From Pseudolysinimonas_A sp041984585 (GTDB lineage Bacteria > Actinomycetota > Actinomycetes > Actinomycetales > Microbacteriaceae): a stretch of 64,000 bases of DNA. The position numbers were made by a program, and so were the translations under genes. Within the stretch, counting starts at the first letter, position 1. The number at the start of each line of letters is the position of its first letter. Shown piece by piece: positions 53,313-62,950 of this stretch. The stretch spans positions 1 through 64,000 of the forward strand of contig JBHIXX010000007.1 in the NCBI GenBank assembly GCA_041984585.1, in the 5' to 3' direction. The notes under the pieces are model-generated. The model was not told where the DNA came from, ran no database searches, and worked only from the letters and a program-made list of their open reading frames with translations.

Positions 53313-53864
53313 ATGAGCCGACGGCCGGTCGCGGCCGCGATGGAGCGCCGCCGCTCGCAGCCCGCGGTCACCGACCGGGCCCCGAGCGACCGGCGACTGC
53401 GCAAGCTGCTGCGCGCGGCGGGCGGCGTCGCCGACCACGGCGGACTGCGCCCCTGGCGCGTGATCGCGCTGCGTGGCGACGCCCGCGAGCGGCTCGGCGC
53501 GGCACTGGCCGAATCCGCCGGACTGACCGGGCCCGCGGCCGCCAAGCTCGCCGCGAAACCGCTGCGGGCGCCACTGCTGCTCGCCGTCGTGGTCAGCCCG
53601 AGACCGAGCAGCAAGGCCCCCGACTGGGAGCAGGAGGCCGTCGCCGCGGGCGTCGCGCACGCGCTCAGCCTGGTGCTCGACGAGGACGGCTGGGGAGTGA
53701 TGTGGCGCACCGGCGAGCACACCCGCACCGAACCGGTGCACCGGATGCACGGCCTCGCGCCCGACGAGCGGCTGCTCGGCTGGCTCTACGTGGGCGGACG
53801 ACGCGACGACCGGCGCAAGCCGCGCAGGCCGATCCGCGCCCGCGACCACCTCACGGCGCTCTGA
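53313..53864 (+). CDS. Nitroreductase-family protein (short form)
   Basis: A 183-residue protein. RAPSDRRLRKLLRAAGGVADHGGLRPWRVIALRG corresponds to the FMN-binding N-terminus of nitroreductases, and GVAHALSLVLDEDGWGVMWRTG to the central flavin contact. It is shorter than typical family members and the C-terminus is basic. It starts 10 nt after msrB, so it may share an oxidative-stress role. Start ATG 53313; ATG 53340 is an alternative. Confidence 0.75.
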   Translation: MSRRPVAAAMERRRSQPAVTDRAPSDRRLRKLLRAAGGVADHGGLRPWRVIALRGDARERLGAALAESAGLTGPAAAKLAAKPLRAPLLLAVVVSPRPSSKAPDWEQEAVAAGVAHALSLVLDEDGWGVMWRTGEHTRTEPVHRMHGLAPDERLLGWLYVGGRRDDRRKPRRPIRARDHLTAL

Positions 53865-53876
53865 CGCGCCCCGCGG

Positions 53877-54917
53877 TCAGCTCCGCCGCATCCGGAGCGT
53901 CCGCGGCGCCGCCGCGACCAGCACCGCGCCGAGCAGCAGCGCCGCACCGACGACGGTCGCCGGGTCGAGGGTGGAGCCCGGCACCGGCGCCAGCAGGTCG
54001 AACAGCACGGATGCCGTGAGCTGCCCGGCGAGCAGCGCCAGCCCCATGAGCAGCACCCCGGTGGTACGGACGATGAGCGCCTGCGCCGCGATGAACACGC
54101 AGCCGACGGCGCCGCCCGCGTAGAGCCACCACTCCCCCGGCAGGTCGGCGCGCCACCCGCCGATGAGCACGTGCACCCCGAACACTAGGGCGAGCACGAC
54201 CGCGCCGACGAGGAAGTTGGCGAAGGTCGCGGTGAACGCGGAGCGCGCGACCGACCGCACCTGGCCGTTGACCGCCTGCTGCCAGCCGACCATCAGCCCC
54301 GCGACGATCGGGATGACCAGCAGCAGGAACGGGGCGTCGGGGCGGATGCGCTGCGACACCGCGACGCCCACCGCCACCACCGCGAGCGCCGCGCCGGCGA
54401 CCCGCGTCGGGGTGGCGGGGGTGCGCGCCATGAGGGCGAGTCCCCGGTGGTCGAGCAGCAGCGAGCTCACGGTCTGGCCGCAGACGACGCCCACCGTGTA
54501 GAGGGCCACGCCGAGCGCGCCGACCGTGAGCCCCTGGCCCAGGACGAACACGGCGCCCCCGACGCCGCCCAGCACGAGCCACCACGGGATCTCACGGCGC
54601 CGGAGCGCGCCGACCACCCGGGCGACACCGCGACGGCCGGGACCCCAGAACGGCAGGAGAACGGCCAGCAGCAGGAACCCCGAGCCGAACGAGATGAGCG
54701 CCGCCAGGTAGCCGTCGCCGAGCCGCACCCCGAGTTCGCCGTTGATGCGCGACTGGAGCGCGACGAGCCCGCCGGTCGCGAACGCCGCCCCGAGCGCGAG
54801 CGCGAGGCGCGCGGGCGAGACATCCGGCGGAGACCCCGGCGCCGCCGGGGCCGGATCGGCGGTCGGCGGATCACCGGGGGTCGCGGGCGCGCCGGAGTCG
54901 CTCGGCACGTCGGTCAC
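53877..54917 (-). CDS. DMT-superfamily transporter (YdcZ/DUF606-like)
   Basis: A 346-residue protein. A 35-residue Pro/Ala-rich cytoplasmic tail precedes about ten helices in two similar halves; each begins with a pattern like GGLVALQSRINGELG and GLMVGWQQAVNGQV, the duplicated YdcZ (DUF606) unit. This family normally occurs as two separate five-helix proteins or one fused ten-helix form; this is the fused form. Substrate unknown. The GTG start lies one base after the 3' end of tRNA-Thr. Confidence 0.85.
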   Translation of the reverse strand: MTDVPSDSGAPATPGDPPTADPAPAAPGSPPDVSPARLALALGAAFATGGLVALQSRINGELGVRLGDGYLAALISFGSGFLLLAVLLPFWGPGRRGVARVVGALRRREIPWWLVLGGVGGAVFVLGQGLTVGALGVALYTVGVVCGQTVSSLLLDHRGLALMARTPATPTRVAGAALAVVAVGVAVSQRIRPDAPFLLLVIPIVAGLMVGWQQAVNGQVRSVARSAFTATFANFLVGAVVLALVFGVHVLIGGWRADLPGEWWLYAGGAVGCVFIAAQALIVRTTGVLLMGLALLAGQLTASVLFDLLAPVPGSTLDPATVVGAALLLGAVLVAAAPRTLRMRRS

Positions 54918-54918
54918 G

Positions 54919-54991
54919 AGCCCCCTGTCGGGATCGAACCGACGACCTTCGCTTTACAAGAGCGGTGCTCTACCAGCTGAGCTAAGGAGGC
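54919..54991 (-). tRNA. tRNA-Thr (anticodon TGT)
   Basis: The minus strand gives acceptor GCCTCCT pairing with AGGGGGC (one U-G), D arm AGCTCAGCTGGTAGAGC, anticodon loop CTTGTAA (UGU), T loop TTCGATC and discriminator T. CCA is not encoded. It stands 89 nt downstream of the DsbA-like gene, on the same strand. Confidence 0.95.
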
Positions 54992-55080
54992 GCGCCGCCG
55001 AGTCTACGAGAGCGCGCGCGGCGGCACTCCGCGCGACGGGAACCCTGTCGGCGCCCCGAACGCGGCCCCGGCGGGTCGGC

Positions 55081-55983
55081 TCAGGGCTCGACGGTGGGGG
55101 TCGGCGTCGGGGTGGGCGTCGAGTTCTGCACGAACGTCTCCCCCGCCGCCTGCTGCAGGAACTGGCCGAACTCGCCCGGGTCGAACGACGCGGTGTGGAA
55201 CTGCTGGCCGTCGACGATGATCGTCGGCGTCGCCGAGATCGACGCAACGTCTGAATCCGGGATCGGGCCGGCCAGCGCGCGGTCGGTCGCCGCGCGCACC
55301 CAGTCGACGAAGGTGCGCTGGGCCAGGCAGGTCTTGATCCGCGCGATGCTGCCGACCCCCGCCTGCTGGGCGCGGTCGAGCATCTCGTCGTCGGTCAGGC
55401 CGGGGCTGCCCTCGGCCGGCTGATCGGAGAGCAGCGCGAGGGTGAAGTCGAAGAAGTCGTTCGGCGAGTACTCGGCCACGCACGCCGCCGCGTTCGCCGC
55501 GCGCAACGAGTACTGGGTGCCGGCCGACTGGGTGGTGAGCACCGCGATCGGGTGGAACTCCACCGTCGCGCCGCCCTCCTCGACGAGCGACCGGATGAGG
55601 TCGCCGTTGCGCTCGATGAAGGTGCCGCAGTTCTGGCAGAGGTAGTCGTAGTAGATGCGGATGTCGACCACCTCGGGCGGGTTGGTCGCCGCCGGGCGGG
55701 GCGTGGCGCCATCCGGCAGCCCGATCGTCGTCTGCGCGGCGAGGCCCTCGCCGATGCGGATGCCGTCGGTCGCCATGTTGAGCGGGCCGCGTCCGCCGGG
55801 GCCGATGCTCACCAGCACGAGCGCGACGACGGCGATCGCCGCGACGGTTCCGCCGATGATGCTGCCGGCCACGATGAACCGGGTGCGCCGGTCGCGCTTG
55901 CGGTGCTGCTCGCGCAGCTCCCGCGCCCGTTCGCGCGCGGCGGTACGGGCGTCCGCCGGCCGGTCGGGATCGGCGGAAGTCAT
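55081..55983 (-). CDS. DsbA-family thioredoxin-like membrane protein
   Basis: A 300-residue protein. A charged cytoplasmic N-terminus (RARELREQHRKRDRRTR) and one membrane helix (about 36-60) anchor an outer DsbA-like thioredoxin domain with active site CQNC in YDYLCQNCGTFIERNGD and cis-Pro in SATPTIIVDG. Additional Cys residues (ACVAEY, KTCLAQ) lie in the helical insert. The C-terminus ends in a TPTPTPTPT repeat. It probably forms or shuffles disulfides in exported proteins. ATG 55983 has GAGG upstream. Confidence 0.88.
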   Translation of the reverse strand: MTSADPDRPADARTAARERARELREQHRKRDRRTRFIVAGSIIGGTVAAIAVVALVLVSIGPGGRGPLNMATDGIRIGEGLAAQTTIGLPDGATPRPAATNPPEVVDIRIYYDYLCQNCGTFIERNGDLIRSLVEEGGATVEFHPIAVLTTQSAGTQYSLRAANAAACVAEYSPNDFFDFTLALLSDQPAEGSPGLTDDEMLDRAQQAGVGSIARIKTCLAQRTFVDWVRAATDRALAGPIPDSDVASISATPTIIVDGQQFHTASFDPGEFGQFLQQAAGETFVQNSTPTPTPTPTVEP

Positions 55984-56039
55984 GGACACCTCAGAGGGGA
56001 CGGGACGGGGGAAAATCGGCGCTCAAATTATCATGCGAT

Positions 56040-56127
56040 ACTGGGCACCGACTCCGATGACGGAGCCCCACCCATTCACAACGGATCGTCCGGCACGTAC
56101 CTGCCGGTGAAGGGAAGTAGTACAGCT
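56040..56127 (+). ncRNA. msiK-motif-like 5' leader
   Basis: The leader of the ATPase gene has two hairpins (CTCCG/CGGAG at 56052-56065 and CCGGCA/TGCCGG at 56090-56107) followed by the unstructured GAAGGGAAGTAGTACAGCT and the start codon. From memory this fits the msiK RNA motif, a cis element in leaders of actinobacterial msiK genes. A -10 (GATACT, 56037-56042, or TATCAT, 56029-56034) precedes it. Confidence 0.6.
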
Positions 56128-57234
<1,107 letters not shown>

Positions 57235-57245
57235 CCCCGTGTCGC

Positions 57246-57279
57246 GAGCGCCCCGTCCGGTCCGCCGGGCGGGGCGCTC
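57246..57279 (+). terminator. Hairpin after the ABC ATPase gene
   Basis: A perfect 10-bp stem GAGCGCCCCG/CGGGGCGCTC with a 14-base loop, 11 nt after the stop. No T run, so the strength as a terminator is uncertain. Confidence 0.6.
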
Positions 57280-57348
57280 CCGTCTCCGGTCTCCCACCCG
57301 GCCCCGTTCGGTCCTCCGTCCGCCCGGTCCGCCCCCATCCCGCTCCCG

Positions 57349-57354
57349 TAGGCT
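57349..57354 (+). promoter_or_regulatory. -10 box TAGGCT, leaderless start of DUF4032 gene
   Basis: Ends 6 nt before GTG 57361. Confidence 0.6.
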
Positions 57355-57360
57355 CTCCCC

Positions 57361-58674
57361 GTGCCCCGCGCCCTGTCGATCACCTCGGCGGTCCCCGACC
57401 CCGAGCTGCTCGATCTGCCCTGGGACCTGCCGCTCGAGCTGTGGCCCGACGAGACGATCGCGGCCCTCCCGAAGGGCATCTCGCGCCACCTGGTGCGCTT
57501 CGTGCGCCTCGGCGACCACGTGCTCGCCGTGAAGGAGACCACCGAGGAGATGGCGCGGCGCGAGTACGACCTGCTGCGCCAGCTGCAGCGCATCGACGTG
57601 CCGAGCGTCGAACCGGTGGCCGTGATCACCGACCGCACCGCCGCCGACGGCGAGGCCCTCGCGCCGGTGCTGGTGACGCGCCACCTGCGGTTCTCGCTCC
57701 CCTACCGCGCGCTCTACTCGCAGGCGCTCCGCCCCGACACGGCCACCCGCCTGGTCGACGCGCTCGCGGTGCTCCTCGCACGGCTGCACATCGCCGGCTT
57801 CTTCTGGGGCGACGTGTCGCTGTCGAACACCCTGTTCCGGCGCGACGCGGGCGCCTTCGCCGCCTACCTGGTGGATGCCGAGACCGGTCAGCTGCACGAC
57901 CACGGCCTGAGCGACGGGCAGCGTGAGCACGACCTCGAGATCGGGCGGGTCAACATCGCCGGCGAACTGCTCGACCTGCAGTCCGGCGGGCGACTCGACG
58001 ACGGGGTCGACCCGGTGGAGGTGGCGGACGGCATCGTCAGCACCTACCACCAGCTGTGGGAGGAGCTGACCGCGTCGGAGTCGTTCCCCGAGACGGAGCG
58101 CTGGCGCATCGCGCGCCGGGTGGAGCGGCTCAACGACCTCGGCTTCGACATCGAAGAGCTGTCGATCAGCCGCGACGACACCGGCGCGAAGGTGCGCATC
58201 CAGCCGAAGGTGGTGGATGCCGGACACCACTCGCGGCGGCTGCTGCGGCTCACCGGGCTCGACGCCGGCGAGAACCAGGCGCGGCGGCTGCTCAACGACC
58301 TCGACGCCTACCGGGCACAGGGCGACCGCGCCCAGCTCGACGAGGAGGTCGTCGCCCACGAGTGGCTCACCAAGGTGTTCGAGCCGGTGGTGCGCGCCAT
58401 CCCCCGCGACCTGCGCGGCAAGCTCGAGCCGGCCGAGATGTTCCATCAGCTGCTCGAGCACCGCTGGTACCGCTCGCAGGAGGAGAAGCGCAGCGTTCCG
58501 CTCGCCGAGGCCCTCACCTCCTACATCGACACCGTGCTGCGCCACCGCCGCGACGAGATGACCGTGATGGGTCCGCCCACCGGCACCTTCACCGCGCCGA
58601 TCCCGATCATCTCGGGCGCGTCGACCGGGCCCGTGCCGACCGGGCCGGTGCCGGACTGGCGCGACAAGGTCTGA
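57361..58674 (+). CDS. DUF4032 protein with kinase-like N-terminal domain
   Basis: A 437-residue protein. The N-terminal half is a lipopolysaccharide-kinase-like fold: VLAVKETTEEMARREYDLLRQL (Lys and Glu of the N-lobe), LHIAGFFWGDVSLSNTLF (catalytic loop with Asp and Asn) and YLVDAETGQLH (metal Asp). The C-terminal half is DUF4032 (FDIEELSISRDDTGAKVRIQPKVVDAGHHSRRLLRLTGLDAGENQARRLLND). Phosphotransfer is plausible since the key residues are present, but the substrate is unknown. Confidence 0.87.
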   Translation: MPRALSITSAVPDPELLDLPWDLPLELWPDETIAALPKGISRHLVRFVRLGDHVLAVKETTEEMARREYDLLRQLQRIDVPSVEPVAVITDRTAADGEALAPVLVTRHLRFSLPYRALYSQALRPDTATRLVDALAVLLARLHIAGFFWGDVSLSNTLFRRDAGAFAAYLVDAETGQLHDHGLSDGQREHDLEIGRVNIAGELLDLQSGGRLDDGVDPVEVADGIVSTYHQLWEELTASESFPETERWRIARRVERLNDLGFDIEELSISRDDTGAKVRIQPKVVDAGHHSRRLLRLTGLDAGENQARRLLNDLDAYRAQGDRAQLDEEVVAHEWLTKVFEPVVRAIPRDLRGKLEPAEMFHQLLEHRWYRSQEEKRSVPLAEALTSYIDTVLRHRRDEMTVMGPPTGTFTAPIPIISGASTGPVPTGPVPDWRDKV

Positions 58675-58737
58675 TCAGACCGAACCCGGCCCGCCGACTT
58701 CCCGGCGGACGGATCGAGCCGACAGACCGGCCGCGGT

Positions 58738-60063
58738 TCAGAGCAGCGCGCTGACCGGGTTCTCGATCCGCCGCACGAACGCCGCCATCCACTCGGCTGC
58801 CACCGCGCCGTCGACGACGCGGTGGTCCGCGGAGAGGGTGACCGTCATCACCGTGCCGACCACCAGCTCGCCGTCGTCGACGACGGGCTGCTGCTTCGCC
58901 GCGGACACGGCGAGGATGCCCGACTGGGGCGGGTTGAGGATCGCGCTGAACTCGTCGACCCCGTACATCCCGAGGTTCGATACCGAGAAGCTGCCGCCCT
59001 CGAGCTCGTGCTGCTTGATCCGGCCCGCGCGCGCCCGTTCGGCGAGGTCGGCCACGGCGGCCGCCACCTCGGTGATCGGCATCCGGTCGACGCCGCGGAG
59101 CACCGGGGTGAGCAGTCCGTCACCGATGGCGACGGCGACCGCGATGTCGGCCTGGCCGAAGCGGACGATGTGGTCCCCGCCCCAGATCGCGTTCGCGGCC
59201 GGGACCTCGAGCAAGGCGCCGGCGACCGCCTTGAGCACGAAGTCGTTCACCGAGATCTTGCGCGGTGCGGCCTCGTTGACCTCGCGGCGCAGCGCGAGCA
59301 GACGATCCACCCGGCAGTGGGCGGTGACGTAGAAGTGCGGCACCGTCGTCTTGCTCTCGGTGAGCCGGCGCGCGATGGCGCGGCGCATCCCGGTGAGCGG
59401 CACGGTCTCGCCCTCGGCAGGTGCCGTCGGCGCGGCGGCGTGAGCCGCCGGAGTCGGCGGAGCCGTCGGAGCTGCGTCGAGGTCGCGCCGCACGATGCGT
59501 CCGCCCGGGCCCGTCCCCTCGATGGCGTCGAGGTCGATGCCGCGCTCCTTGGCGAGGCGACGCACGATCGGACTCGCGAACCGTCGGCCCGGGTGGGGCC
59601 CCTCCGGCGGAGATGACGCCACCCGCGTCTCCGCCGGAGGAGTGGAAGCGCCGGTCGCGGAGTCCGCGGACGGCGGGTCGAGTGGGGCCGACGACGCGGC
59701 GCGAGCCTCGACGGCGGGCGGCTCCGCGGAGGCAGCAGCCTCCGACGGGCCGGTCGCGTTCGGCTCGGCGGACTCGTCGGCGCCGGCGGCCGCGAGCGCG
59801 GGGCCGATCGCGTCGTCGCCCTCGCCGTCGGCGAGCAGCACGGCGATCGGCGTGCCGACCGCGACGTTGTCGCCCGCCTCGACGAGCAGGCGGCCGACCG
59901 TTCCCGACGCCTCGGCGGCGTACTCGACGACGGCCTTCTCGGTCTCGATCTCGGCGATCGGATCGCCCTCGGCGACGCTCTGCCCCGGGCTCGCCAACCA
60001 GGACTGGATGGCGGCCTCGGTCACCCCGGCGAGGGCGGCGGGCATCCGAACGACGGTGGCCAT
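58738..60063 (-). CDS. 2-oxoacid dehydrogenase complex E2 (acyltransferase)
   Basis: A 441-residue E2. Lipoyl domain 1-80 with lipoyl Lys43 in EIETEKAVVEY; long Ala/Pro/Ser/Glu linker; peripheral-subunit binding domain (RFASPIVRRLAKERGIDLDAIEGTGPGGRIVRRDL); catalytic domain from about 215 with active-site SADHRVVDGAVAAEW. Start overlaps the E1 stop by one base (TGATG). Acyl specificity (acetyl, branched-chain or other) is not evident. E3 is not encoded nearby. Confidence 0.93.
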   Translation of the reverse strand: MATVVRMPAALAGVTEAAIQSWLASPGQSVAEGDPIAEIETEKAVVEYAAEASGTVGRLLVEAGDNVAVGTPIAVLLADGEGDDAIGPALAAAGADESAEPNATGPSEAAASAEPPAVEARAASSAPLDPPSADSATGASTPPAETRVASSPPEGPHPGRRFASPIVRRLAKERGIDLDAIEGTGPGGRIVRRDLDAAPTAPPTPAAHAAAPTAPAEGETVPLTGMRRAIARRLTESKTTVPHFYVTAHCRVDRLLALRREVNEAAPRKISVNDFVLKAVAGALLEVPAANAIWGGDHIVRFGQADIAVAVAIGDGLLTPVLRGVDRMPITEVAAAVADLAERARAGRIKQHELEGGSFSVSNLGMYGVDEFSAILNPPQSGILAVSAAKQQPVVDDGELVVGTVMTVTLSADHRVVDGAVAAEWMAAFVRRIENPVSALL

Positions 60064-62267
60064 CAGCGGGCCCCCATCCCGGCGCGCACCCGCTCGAGGC
60101 CGGCGACGACCTCTTCGGTGCGGGCGATGGCCGCGCGCTCGAGCACCTTCGAGATGCTCGGCGACGCCTCGCTGCCGGTGACCCGCTGCACCGGCTGGTC
60201 GAGCCAGTCGAACAGGCGCCGCTGGATTTCGTCGGCGAGCCAGCCGCCGTACGAGGTGCCCTGCGCCCCCTGCTCCACGATGAGCACCGCGTTGGTCTTC
60301 TTGACGCTCGCCTCGATGGTGTCCCAGTCGATCGACGCGCGGTCGAGCCAGCGCAGATCGATCAGCTCGGCGTCGACGCCGGTCTGCTCGATCGCCTCGA
60401 GCGAGTGATGCACCATCGACAGGTAGGAGATGACGGTCACGTCGGACCCCTCGCGGCGGATCGCGGCGGACCCCGGCGGGATCACGTAGTCGAGGTCCCC
60501 CTCGGGCACGCGGTCCGCGCGCCCGTAGAGGTCCACATGCTCGATGACCAGCACCGGGTCCTCCAACGCCAGCGCGGCGTTCATGAGCCCGACGTAGTCG
60601 GCGGCCGTCGACGGGGCGACGATGCGCCATCCGGGGCTCGTCGCGAAGATGCCGGCCGGGTCCATCAGGTGCTGGGAGCCGTAGCCCGATCCCATGGCCA
60701 CCTTGGTGCGCAGCACGAGCGGCACCGGATTCTCGCCGCCGAACATGTGACGCGCCTTGCCGATCTGGTTGAACACCTGGTCGGCGGCGACCCACATGAA
60801 GTCCGGGTACATGAACTCCACAACGGGCCGGAAGCGTCCGTCGAGCGCCATGCCGCCCGCGAGGCCGGTGAAGGCGTTCTCGCTGATCGGGGTGCCGAGC
60901 ACGCGGCCGTCCGCGGCGGTCTGGTCGCCGAACTTCGCGGCGAGCCCCTTGGTGGCTCCGTTGGTGCCCCCGCCGAGGCGATGCACGTCCTCACCGAGCA
61001 CGATGATGCGGTCGTCCTGCGACATCCGGCGGTCCATGACCCCCGAGACGGCCTCCACATACTTGAGGTCGCGCCACTCACCGTCCATGGCGAGCGGTTC
61101 GCCCGCCGTCAGGGACTCCAGCTCGGAGGCGTCGCCGCGGATGCCGACGTCGACGAATCCCGGATCGGGCCAGAGCTCGGGGCGGATGCGGCGGGTACCC
61201 GCCGACTCGGGGTCGGGCTCGACGAGTTCACCCACGGCGGCCACCATCGCGGCCTGCGCCTGCTCGCGCACGGCCGCGACCCCGGCCTCGTCGATGTGGC
61301 CGAGCTTCATCATCTCGGCGGCGACGCGGCCGAGCGGGTCGCGGGCGCGCCACTCCTTCTCCTCGTCCTTGCTGCGGTAGCCGAAGGCGCTGCCGGGGTA
61401 GGGGCCGTTCTGGTGGAAGAAGCGGTAGACCTCGGCCTCGACCACGGCGGGGCCGTCGCCGGCGCGCATCCGCTCCGCCGCCTGCTCCATCGCGAGGTGC
61501 ACGGCGAGCGGGTCCATGCCGTCGACGCGCCAGGACGGGATCGCGAAGCCCTGACCGCGGATCGAGAACCGCGGGTCGGCCGAGATCTCGTCGGCGCGGG
61601 TGGCGACGGCGTAGAGGTTGTTCTCGATGAAGAACGCGACCGGCAGTTTCCACGTCGCGGCGAGGTTCATCGATTCGAGCACCGAGCCGATCTGGCTCGC
61701 GCCGTCGCCGAAGTAGTTGATGGTGAGGTCGGTCGTGCCGGAGTGCTTCTGCGACCAGGCGTTGCCGGCCGCCATCGCGGCGCCGCCGCCGACGATGGCG
61801 TTGGTGCCGAGCGCGCCCGCCTCGAACCACTGCAGGTGCATCGACCCGCCGCGGCCGCGGCAGTAGCCCTGGGCGAGACCGAGGATCTCGGCCAGGGTGC
61901 GCTGCAGCACCTCCTGGATCTGCGGCGTCACGAGGGAAGCCAGGTCGAGGTGGGGGCCGGCGACGTGGGTGAGCGCTTTCGCGAGGAACTGGTGGTGGCC
62001 GCGGTGCGAGCCGTTGACCGCGTCGCTGGAGCGCAGCCCGATGATCGAGCCGACCGCGCCGCCCTCCTGACCGATGCTGGAGTGGGCGGGTCCGTGCACG
62101 AGGTTCTCCCCCGCGAGCTCGAGCACCGTCTCCTCGAATGCCCGGATGAGGTGCAGCTGCCCCAGCATCCCCGCCAACAGGGCCGGGTCGGCGGCCTTCC
62201 AGTCGGCCGCGGTGGTCGTCAACTGGATCCAGTCGACCCCGGTCTCGAGTCGTCGCGTCCTCGGCAT
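60063..62267 (-). CDS. 2-oxoacid dehydrogenase E1, fused alpha-beta
   Basis: A 734-residue thiamine-diphosphate enzyme that joins the usual E1-alpha and E1-beta in one chain. Alpha part (about 25-350): THDP motif GDGASQ with NN in FFIENNLYAVATR, and RGRGGSMHLQWF. Beta part (about 400-734): VSGVMDRRMSQDDRIIVLGEDVHRLGG, RVLGTPISENAFTGLAGGMAL and EFMYPDFMWVAADQ. It decarboxylates a 2-oxoacid and acylates E2. ATG 62267 is chosen; GTG 62276 in frame is possible. Neighbouring VOC, GntR and aldehyde dehydrogenase genes suggest a small catabolic module. Confidence 0.92.
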   Translation of the reverse strand: MPRTRRLETGVDWIQLTTTAADWKAADPALLAGMLGQLHLIRAFEETVLELAGENLVHGPAHSSIGQEGGAVGSIIGLRSSDAVNGSHRGHHQFLAKALTHVAGPHLDLASLVTPQIQEVLQRTLAEILGLAQGYCRGRGGSMHLQWFEAGALGTNAIVGGGAAMAAGNAWSQKHSGTTDLTINYFGDGASQIGSVLESMNLAATWKLPVAFFIENNLYAVATRADEISADPRFSIRGQGFAIPSWRVDGMDPLAVHLAMEQAAERMRAGDGPAVVEAEVYRFFHQNGPYPGSAFGYRSKDEEKEWRARDPLGRVAAEMMKLGHIDEAGVAAVREQAQAAMVAAVGELVEPDPESAGTRRIRPELWPDPGFVDVGIRGDASELESLTAGEPLAMDGEWRDLKYVEAVSGVMDRRMSQDDRIIVLGEDVHRLGGGTNGATKGLAAKFGDQTAADGRVLGTPISENAFTGLAGGMALDGRFRPVVEFMYPDFMWVAADQVFNQIGKARHMFGGENPVPLVLRTKVAMGSGYGSQHLMDPAGIFATSPGWRIVAPSTAADYVGLMNAALALEDPVLVIEHVDLYGRADRVPEGDLDYVIPPGSAAIRREGSDVTVISYLSMVHHSLEAIEQTGVDAELIDLRWLDRASIDWDTIEASVKKTNAVLIVEQGAQGTSYGGWLADEIQRRLFDWLDQPVQRVTGSEASPSISKVLERAAIARTEEVVAGLERVRAGMGAR

Positions 62268-62330
62268 CGTCGCCACTTTCCTTGCGCTCTGCGGTCGTGG
62301 ACCGCTCTTGCGGGCGACGGTATCCCATGA

Positions 62331-62345
62331 TTGAATCCAATTCAA
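62331..62345. promoter_or_regulatory. Inverted repeat in divergent control region, possible GntR operator
   Basis: TTGAAT-CCA-ATTCAA, AT-rich in a GC-rich context, midway between the divergent E1 and VOC genes. A good candidate operator for the GntR regulator encoded two genes away. Confidence 0.5.
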
Positions 62346-62422
62346 GCCCTCGGGCTCGCTCAGGTTGCGAATCACCCCGAGATGGGCTGCGGGTTGTATC
62401 CACTACGACGAGGAGGTCGTCC

Positions 62423-62950
62423 ATGGCTCCCCTTCCCGGGATGCGCGGCGCCGACCACATCGGCATCACCGTGCCCGACCTCGATGCGGCAGAGCGATTC
62501 CTCGTCGACGTGCTCGGAGCCGTCCCCGTGTACACGCTCGGCGCGAAGCGCGCCGACGACGACTGGATGACGGTGCACCTCGGCGTTCATCCCCGCACCG
62601 TGATCCGCGAGATCCGCTTCTACCGTCTCGGCACCGGACTCAACCTCGAGGTCTTCCACTACGACGCCGCCGACGGGCAGGCCCCGCCCCCGCGCAACAG
62701 CGACCTCGGCGGGCACCACATCGCCCTCTACGTCGACGACATGGACGCCGCCGAGGCGTATCTCCGGGAGCAGGGCGTCGAGGTGATGGGCGCCCCGGTG
62801 GCGAGCGCCGGCGCCTCCGCCGGGCAGCGCTGGCTGTACTTCCGCGCCCCCTGGGGCCTGCAGTTCGAGCTCGTGAGCTTCCCCGACGGCAAGGCCTACG
62901 AGGCGGACGCTAGCGTCAAGCTGTGGCATCCCGCGAAGCCGACCGAATGA
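62423..62950 (+). CDS. VOC-family protein (glyoxalase/dioxygenase fold)
   Basis: A 175-residue vicinal-oxygen-chelate protein with two beta-alpha-beta-beta-beta units: GADHIGITVPDLDAAERFLVDVLGA, with metal-type His, and GGHHIALYVDDMDAAEAYLREQG. FELVSFPDGKAYE near the end supplies the usual Glu. It is probably an isomerase, lyase or dioxygenase acting in the same pathway as the divergent oxoacid dehydrogenase. AGGAGG precedes ATG 62423. The stop overlaps the GntR start (ATGA). Confidence 0.88.
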   Translation: MAPLPGMRGADHIGITVPDLDAAERFLVDVLGAVPVYTLGAKRADDDWMTVHLGVHPRTVIREIRFYRLGTGLNLEVFHYDAADGQAPPPRNSDLGGHHIALYVDDMDAAEAYLREQGVEVMGAPVASAGASAGQRWLYFRAPWGLQFELVSFPDGKAYEADASVKLWHPAKPTE

